Both the position numbers and the translations under genes were made by a program. Of a stretch of DNA of 64,000 nt, positions 57,623-64,000 are shown piece by piece. The stretch lies in contig JAUNUJ010000005.1 in assembly GCA_030538235.1 (NCBI GenBank), positions 124,001 to 188,000 of the forward strand, in the 5' to 3' direction. The stretch is from Alcaligenaceae bacterium (GTDB taxonomy: Bacteria > Pseudomonadota > Gammaproteobacteria > Burkholderiales > Burkholderiaceae_B). Below the pieces are notes generated by a model. The model was not told where the DNA came from and did not search any database. It was given only the letters and a program-made list of their open reading frames with translations. How positions within the stretch are numbered: position 1 is the first letter of the stretch; each line of letters begins with the position of its first letter.

Positions 57623-58351
57623 ATGAAAAATTTTAAATTACAACGATCCTGGCGCTTGTTAGCGGCTTCTTTGGTCGTGTTTTTAACAGCATGTGCTAGT
57701 AGCAATACCTTTACTGTTCGTCAAGAGGTGTTCCAACAATTGGGTGGTGCCGGTTCAGGTGGTAGTTATGTCATCAAAAATCCGGACACACAAAATCTTG
57801 AGCGCAGCGCTTATGCTAACTTATTGCAGCAAAATATGCACCGCACTGGTTTATATCAAGCGGCCTCAGAAAAAAATGCCGATTATCTGGTTAATTTTAA
57901 TTACACCACTGAACGTCGTCAGCAATTAGTGCGTGATTACGATTACGATCCTTTTTATTTTTACCCCTATATGGGCTTTGGGTATTGGCCGAGTAGTCGT
58001 TTTCATGGCGGTATGATGTTCTATCCGCGCATGCATTATGGTTCTAGTGTGCGTCAAGTAAACTATAATTATTACATTTTACAGGTGCTGATAAGTCGCC
58101 GCTCTGATGGTCAAAGTGTCTATCAGTCAACGGTCGCCGCTAGCAGTCAAGCGCCTATGGTTCAAGTGATGCCTTATTTGATGGCCGCTGTCTTTGACGG
58201 TTACCCGGGTCAGAGCGCACAGATTAGAGAGGTTGTCTTTGATCTGGACGAGCCGGGAGCGGGTTTAGGCGCCTATTCCGGGCTTGGTGCTCAGCGAGTG
58301 CCACAGAGCGGGACACAGACACCAACAATTAATAATAGCAGTCTGCAATAG
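57623..58351 (+). CDS. DUF4136-type lipoprotein
   Basis: The 242-residue precursor has a Lys/Arg start and a lipobox LTAC (Cys about 24), so it should be lipid-anchored in the envelope. The mature part has SAYANLLQQNMHRTGL and NADYLVNFNYTTE. A Tyr/Phe/Pro/Gly-rich region (YDPFYFYPYMGFGYWP) and VNYNYYILQVLISRRSDGQ follow, a pattern typical of DUF4136 lipoproteins. Function unknown. The last 30 residues are Gly/Ser/Thr/Gln-rich and probably disordered. It lies 36 bases before tldD on the same strand. Confidence 0.83.
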   Translation: MKNFKLQRSWRLLAASLVVFLTACASSNTFTVRQEVFQQLGGAGSGGSYVIKNPDTQNLERSAYANLLQQNMHRTGLYQAASEKNADYLVNFNYTTERRQQLVRDYDYDPFYFYPYMGFGYWPSSRFHGGMMFYPRMHYGSSVRQVNYNYYILQVLISRRSDGQSVYQSTVAASSQAPMVQVMPYLMAAVFDGYPGQSAQIREVVFDLDEPGAGLGAYSGLGAQRVPQSGTQTPTINNSSLQ

Positions 58352-58387
58352 CAGCATATGACACAGATTTAAAAGAGTTAAATTTAC

Positions 58388-59890
58388 ATGAATTTAAAAA
58401 CCCAAATTAAAGAGCCTCAGTTGGCGACACAGTTATTAGTGCCGAGTCAGCAGAGCTCAATGGATATTGCCAAGTCATTGTTATTGGATCCTTGGGGGCT
58501 TGATGAGAGCCATCTAGAGAGTGCGATGGCAGAGATGTTCAGTCATCAAGTCGATTATGCCGATCTCTATTTCCAATACAGCAATAGTGAGAGTTGGTCG
58601 CTTGATGAGGGTATTGTAAAGTCCGGCTCTTTTAATATTGACCAAGGCGTCGGCGTGCGTGCAGTGGTTGATGAAAAAACCGCTTTTGCTTACTCCGATA
58701 AACTGTCGCCCGAGGCTTTACTGGAGGCGGCGACCACGGTCAAGACGATTGCCGCTCATGGCCCTAAGGATCGCGCGATTCAGGTGCAGTCCAAGCAGTC
58801 GGAGGCTCATCAACTCTATATCGCCGATGATCCTTTGGATTCCATGACTGCCGAAGAAAAAGTTGAGTTACTCGAAAAGGTTGAGCGTGTTGCCCGTGCT
58901 CGTGATCCGCGTGTGATTCAGGTCATGGCCGCTCTAGGCGCCACTCGTGATGTAGTGTTAGTGGCCGGTAGTGATGGTCGCTTGGTTGCTGATGTGCGTC
59001 CTTTGGTGCGTTTGTCGGTCCACGTGATTGTTGAGCAAGAGGGTCGTCGTGAAAGTGCCTCAGCCGGCGGCGGCGGTCGTTTTGGTCTGAATTACTTTAC
59101 GGATACCTTGATTGATGAGTACGTTAATCGTGCGGTTGATGATGCCCTGATTAATCTGGAAGCGCGTCCTGCCCCGGCAGGTCAAATGACTGTGGTGCTG
59201 GGTTCAGGTTGGCCGGGCATCCTATTACATGAAGCAGTAGGTCATGGTCTCGAGGGTGACTTTAACCGCAAGGGTTCTAGCGTGTTTTCCGGGCGCATTG
59301 GCGAACAGGTCGCCTCAAAAGGGGTTACCGTCATTGATGATGGCACCATGGTCGACCGTCGTGGCTCATTAAATGTTGACGATGAGGGTAATCCGACTCA
59401 GCACAACGTGCTAATCGAAGATGGCGTATTACGCGGTTATATGCAAGATACACTCAACGCTCGCCTAATGGACACGCCGGTCACCGGTAATGGTCGTCGC
59501 GAGTCGTATGCTCATTTGCCCATGCCACGCATGACTAATACATACATGGTGGCAGGTGACAAAACACCGGAAGAAATTATTGAATCGGTCGAAGACGGTA
59601 TTTATGCTGTGAATTTTGGTGGCGGTCAGGTGGACATTACCAGTGGTAAGTTTGTTTTCTCCGCCTCAGTCGCTTATCGTATCGAAAATGGCAAGGTGAC
59701 CTATCCGGTCAAGGGGGCGACCCTGATTGGTAGTGGTATCGAGGCCATGAATCAGGTTTCCATGATTGGCAATGACCTAAAATTAGATCCGGGGGTCGGT
59801 ACTTGCGGCAAAGAGGGCCAAAGTGTGCCGGTGGGTGTCGGTATGCCAACTATACGTATTGATGGTTTGACCGTGGGCGGTACGGCATAG
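58388..59890 (+). CDS. tldD: metalloprotease TldD
   Basis: With TldE/PmbA forms the zinc protease that processes microcin B17 and the antitoxin CcdA in Escherichia coli. The 500 residues carry the active-site [11 protein letters not shown] (His about 281), [35 protein letters not shown] and [20 protein letters not shown] near the end. The first 25 residues are polar and variable. No pmbA is in the window; the two are often unlinked. Confidence 0.95.
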   Translation: MNLKTQIKEPQLATQLLVPSQQSSMDIAKSLLLDPWGLDESHLESAMAEMFSHQVDYADLYFQYSNSESWSLDEGIVKSGSFNIDQGVGVRAVVDEKTAFAYSDKLSPEALLEAATTVKTIAAHGPKDRAIQVQSKQSEAHQLYIADDPLDSMTAEEKVELLEKVERVARARDPRVIQVMAALGATRDVVLVAGSDGRLVADVRPLVRLSVHVIVEQEGRRESASAGGGGRFGLNYFTDTLIDEYVNRAVDDALINLEARPAPAGQMTVVLGSGWPGILLHEAVGHGLEGDFNRKGSSVFSGRIGEQVASKGVTVIDDGTMVDRRGSLNVDDEGNPTQHNVLIEDGVLRGYMQDTLNARLMDTPVTGNGRRESYAHLPMPRMTNTYMVAGDKTPEEIIESVEDGIYAVNFGGGQVDITSGKFVFSASVAYRIENGKVTYPVKGATLIGSGIEAMNQVSMIGNDLKLDPGVGTCGKEGQSVPVGVGMPTIRIDGLTVGGTA

Positions 59891-60059
59891 TTTATATTAA
59901 AGAGCACCATAGCTAAAATTAATAGAGTGCCCTAACTACTTAAAAAATAATATAAAAAAGGCAATTATTATGGTTTTAGTCATTATGTTGCAATACAATA
60001 TAAATATGCTTGTTTAGAAAGCCATTAAATTAAAAATTTAGATATTTGGAGTTATAAAG

Positions 60060-61124
60060 GTGTCATACAATACCGATGATTTACGCATTGATGAAATCCG
60101 TGAGTTAACCCCACCTTCTCATTTGATGAGAGAGTTTCCGTGCTCCTCAGAGATTTCCAGTGTGGTGCATGATTCACGCCAAGCGATTCATAAGATTCTG
60201 CACGATCAAGATGACCGTATTTTGGTTGTGGTTGGTCCTTGTTCAATTCATGATACCAAAGCAGCTCTTGAGTATGCTGATTTATTAAAAGCTGCTCGTG
60301 ACAAGTATCAGGGTGAGCTTGAGGTCGTGATGCGGGTTTATTTTGAAAAGCCTCGTACTACCGTTGGTTGGAAGGGGTTGATTAATGACCCTGATTTAGA
60401 CTCTAGCTACAATATCAACAAGGGCTTACGCATTGGGCGCCAACTGCTTCTCGATATTAATGCCAAGGGTTTACCGGCCGGTTGTGAGTTCCTTGATATG
60501 ATTAGCCCGCAGTACATGGCCGACTTGGTTTCTTGGGGCGCTATCGGTGCTCGTACCACGGAGAGTCAGGTGCATCGTGAGTTATCTTCCGGACTATCTT
60601 GCCCGGTAGGTTTTAAAAATGGTACCGATGGTAATGTCAAAATTGCCGTTGATGCTGTTCAAGCCGCCTCTCGTCCGCATAGCTTCCTTTCTGTCACCAA
60701 GGGTGGTCACTCAGCGATTGTCAGAACTCGCGGTAACGAAGACTGCCATATTATTTTACGTGGTGGCAATGACGGTCCTAACTACAGTGCTGAGCATATT
60801 CAGGCGGCAGCGGCAGTGATTGAAAAAGCCGGTTTGACACCCAAGATCATGATTGATGCGAGCCACGCAAACAGCTCTAAAAATCCTGAAAATCAGCCAT
60901 TAGTGATGGAAGATGTTGCTCAGCAACTTGAAGGGGGTGACGCACGTATTTGCGGTGTCATGATTGAAAGTCATTTGGTTGCCGGTCGTCAAGACCAGGT
61001 CGATGGTGAGCCTTTAGTCTATGGCCAGAGTATTACCGATGGCTGTATCGATTGGGCGAGTACTGACAAAGTACTGGCACGTTTGGCCGAAGCGGTTAAA
61101 GTTCGTCGCCAAAAAGCTGCTTAA
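60060..61124 (+). CDS. aroG: 3-deoxy-7-phosphoheptulonate (DAHP) synthase, class I
   Basis: First step of the shikimate pathway, condensing phosphoenolpyruvate and erythrose-4-phosphate. The 354 residues show VVVGPCSIHD (about 59-68), MRVYFEKPRTTVGWKGL, GARTTESQVHRELSSGLSCPVGFKNGTDG (seen as GARTTESQVHRELSSGL and CPVGFKNGTDG), and MIDASHANSSKNPENQ. The start is GTG 60060, eight bases after GGAG. Class I-alpha enzymes are feedback-inhibited by one aromatic amino acid; the sequence resembles the Phe-sensitive AroG type, but I would not fix the effector by eye. Confidence 0.94.
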   Translation: MSYNTDDLRIDEIRELTPPSHLMREFPCSSEISSVVHDSRQAIHKILHDQDDRILVVVGPCSIHDTKAALEYADLLKAARDKYQGELEVVMRVYFEKPRTTVGWKGLINDPDLDSSYNINKGLRIGRQLLLDINAKGLPAGCEFLDMISPQYMADLVSWGAIGARTTESQVHRELSSGLSCPVGFKNGTDGNVKIAVDAVQAASRPHSFLSVTKGGHSAIVRTRGNEDCHIILRGGNDGPNYSAEHIQAAAAVIEKAGLTPKIMIDASHANSSKNPENQPLVMEDVAQQLEGGDARICGVMIESHLVAGRQDQVDGEPLVYGQSITDGCIDWASTDKVLARLAEAVKVRRQKAA

Positions 61125-61164
61125 TGACAGATCAAATTCTGCATAAGTTTTTTGATTTGTGTAA

Positions 61165-61210
61165 AAATGGCTAAGTGAATTATCGGATTCACTTAGCCAT
61201 TTCCTATTAT
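61165..61210 (+). terminator. intrinsic terminator after aroG
   Basis: A perfect 16-bp stem (61165-61180 with 61187-61202; core ATGGCTAAGTGAAT/ATTCACTTAGCCAT) around a six-base loop, then a T-rich tail. It lies 24 bases before mnmA. Confidence 0.9.
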
Positions 61211-61226
61211 TTTTTATACCTTATAC

Positions 61227-62345
61227 ATGAACAATTCCCCAGCATCTTCAAATGGCAAACGCGTTGTGATCGGTATGTCGGGGGGCGTAGATTCATCAGT
61301 GAGCGCCTGGCTACTGAAGCAGCAGGGCTATGATGTGGTCGGTCTTTTTATGAAAAACTGGGAAGACGATGACACCGATGAGTATTGCTCCAGTCGCCAA
61401 GATCTCTTGGACGCCGTAAGTGTGGCCGACTTATTAGGGATTGAAATTGAGGCGGTAAATTTTGCTGCCGAGTACAAGGACCGCGTTTTTTCTGAGTTCT
61501 TGCGCGAGTATTCCGCAGGCCGTACACCGAATCCTGATGTGCTTTGTAATGCCGAAATTAAGTTTAAAGCCTTTTTAGATCATGCCATGAGTTTGGGTGC
61601 CGATCATATCGCCACTGGACATTATGCGCGTGTGCGTCAAGTTGATGGTTTAAACGGTCCCGAATTTCAATTATTAAAAGGCGTGGATCCTAGCAAGGAT
61701 CAAAGCTATTTCCTACACCGTTTAAACCAGGCTCAATTAAGTAAAACCTTATTTCCTTTAGGTGAAATTCACAAAACTGAGGTGCGAGAGATCGCTGAAC
61801 GTTTGCAATTACCCAATGCGGATAAAAAAGACTCGACCGGTATTTGCTTTATTGGTGAACGACCTTTTAGAGAGTTTTTAAATCGCTATTTACCGACTGA
61901 GCCGGGCCCTATGGTGACGGATAGCGGTGATGTCTTGGGCGAACATATGGGTTTGTCTTTTTATACTTTGGGTCAACGCAAAGGTCTGGGAATTGGTGGG
62001 GTCAAAAATTACCAGAGCGAAGATGGCACAGCGCCGGCTTGGTTTGTGGCCCGCAAGGATTTAGAAAACAATACACTTTATGTGGTTAATGGTCATGACC
62101 ATCCATGGCTGATGACTAAACAATTGGTAGCAGAAGATGTCAGTTGGGTTGCTGGCCATGCGCCTGCTGCCGGCAATTACGGTGCCAAAACACGCTACCG
62201 ACAAGCTGATGCGCCTTGTTATTTGGAAGCAACTGAACAGGGCTTTCGCCTAAGCTTTCCAGAGGCCCAATGGGCTGTGACACCCGGCCAATCGGCGGTG
62301 TTATATGATGGAGATATTTGCCTAGGCGGCGGTATTATTTATTAA
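61227..62345 (+). CDS. mnmA: tRNA-specific 2-thiouridylase MnmA
   Basis: Adds sulfur to C2 of the wobble uridine of Lys, Glu and Gln tRNAs. The 372 residues show the PP-loop [15 protein letters not shown] (14-28), [11 protein letters not shown], the catalytic Cys107 in [31 protein letters not shown] and the second Cys207 in [10 protein letters not shown]. The C-terminal domain begins near [16 protein letters not shown]. All thiolation residues are present. It has only a short gap after the aroG terminator and is 19 bases ahead of purB. Confidence 0.96.
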   Translation: MNNSPASSNGKRVVIGMSGGVDSSVSAWLLKQQGYDVVGLFMKNWEDDDTDEYCSSRQDLLDAVSVADLLGIEIEAVNFAAEYKDRVFSEFLREYSAGRTPNPDVLCNAEIKFKAFLDHAMSLGADHIATGHYARVRQVDGLNGPEFQLLKGVDPSKDQSYFLHRLNQAQLSKTLFPLGEIHKTEVREIAERLQLPNADKKDSTGICFIGERPFREFLNRYLPTEPGPMVTDSGDVLGEHMGLSFYTLGQRKGLGIGGVKNYQSEDGTAPAWFVARKDLENNTLYVVNGHDHPWLMTKQLVAEDVSWVAGHAPAAGNYGAKTRYRQADAPCYLEATEQGFRLSFPEAQWAVTPGQSAVLYDGDICLGGGIIY

Positions 62346-62352
62346 CTATTAA

Positions 62353-63747
<1,395 letters not shown>

Positions 63748-63810
63748 TCAGAAACCGATTGAAATACTTTAACATAACTGTAACTTGTCCTCTAATTAAC
63801 GCTTAGCTTA

Positions 63811-63828
63811 TAATTGACTAGTCAATTA
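63811..63828. promoter_or_regulatory. 18-bp perfect palindrome, candidate operator
   Basis: TAATTGACTAGTCAATTA is fully self-complementary and lies 139 bases before the next ATG. A half-site TTGACT recurs at 63933-63938. Length and symmetry suit a dimeric regulator of the MarR or TetR kind. Confidence 0.5.
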
Positions 63829-63855
63829 AAGGTTGATAGGGCATTTATTTGGCCA

Positions 63856-63883
63856 TTGACACTTATTTGATACAAGTCACAAT
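63856..63883 (+). promoter_or_regulatory. candidate sigma70 promoter of the last gene
   Basis: A perfect TTGACA (63856-63861), 16-base spacer and CACAAT (63878-63883), placing a start about 75 bases before the ATG. Confidence 0.4.
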
Positions 63884-63966
63884 TAAATGCTTGAAGACTA
63901 TATTAGAAACTTGTAAAGTAATAATTTATAGTTGACTCGTTTTAGGGAATTTAAGGGAAATTTATT

Positions 63967-64000
63967 ATGAAAAAATTATTAAGCGCTATTGTGTTAGCAA
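63967..64000 (+). CDS. start of an exported protein, cut by window end
   Basis: Only eleven codons are visible, reading MKKLLSAIVLA, a typical Sec signal-peptide start. AAGGGAAA stands a few bases upstream as ribosome site. The identity cannot be told. A promoter-like TTGACA/CACAAT pair and an 18-bp palindrome lie in the 219 bases before it. Confidence 0.6.
   Translation, partial: MKKLLSAIVLA

Overview
The window is ordinary bacterial chromosome: 53 protein genes (two cut by the window edges), one small SRP RNA gene, and about a dozen convincing hairpin terminators. I see no tRNA, rRNA, CRISPR array, insertion sequence or prophage. Gene order points to Burkholderiales, most likely a low-GC member of the Alcaligenaceae. 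The evidence is the runs folK-pcnB-HAD-hda next to purM, miaA-mutL-amiC-tsaE, dnaX-ybaB-recR behind an AddAB-type pair, fbp-pepN, and yebC-purD-nadD-rsfS-rlmH-maf, together with an FtsH N-terminus of the Bordetella type. The AT-leaning third codon positions would suit an Oligella, Pelistega or Taylorella-like organism. The genus is inference.

Layout. 1-3348 (minus): folK, pcnB, a HAD phosphatase and hda, tightly coupled. 3483-4532: purM, convergent with a minus-strand block (4542-10311) of miaA, mutL, amiC, tsaE and an AEC carrier. 10411-22717 (plus): xerD, an acyl-CoA synthetase, an AddB-like nuclease and AddA helicase-nuclease, the SRP RNA, dnaX, ybaB and recR. 22853-32044: tal (minus), an unrecognised secreted protein, carA-carB, a histidine phosphatase (minus) and an NCS2 permease. 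32065-38511: greA with a structured leader, divergent yhbY/rlmE, ftsH, folP and glmM. 38754-45299: an OlsB-like acyltransferase, convergent ppx, and pstSCAB for phosphate uptake. 45335-50166 (minus): a hypothetical gene, maf, rlmH, rsfS, nadD, purD and a YebC protein. 50316-63747: a HerA-like ATPase, marR divergent from a quinone oxidoreductase, fbp-pepN (minus), a DUF4136 lipoprotein, tldD, aroG, mnmA and purB. The start of an exported protein lies at the right edge.

The genes serve mainly nucleotide synthesis (purM, purD, purB, carAB), DNA repair and replication (mutL, addAB, recR, dnaX, hda, xerD), RNA modification (miaA, mnmA, rlmE, rlmH), envelope maintenance (amiC, glmM, ftsH) and phosphate acquisition.

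The most striking observation is in carA. The small subunit of carbamoyl-phosphate synthetase has lost its glutaminase nucleophile (the usual CLGHQ motif reads GLGYQ), while the frame and the rest of the protein are intact. This suggests an ammonia-dependent enzyme, a bacterial parallel to urea-cycle CPS I. Other points worth checking are a nine-A slippery run in dnaX with immediate stops in both shifted frames, a greA leader resembling a promoter-proximal attenuator, a pst operon without phoU, and an 18-bp perfect palindrome upstream of the last gene.
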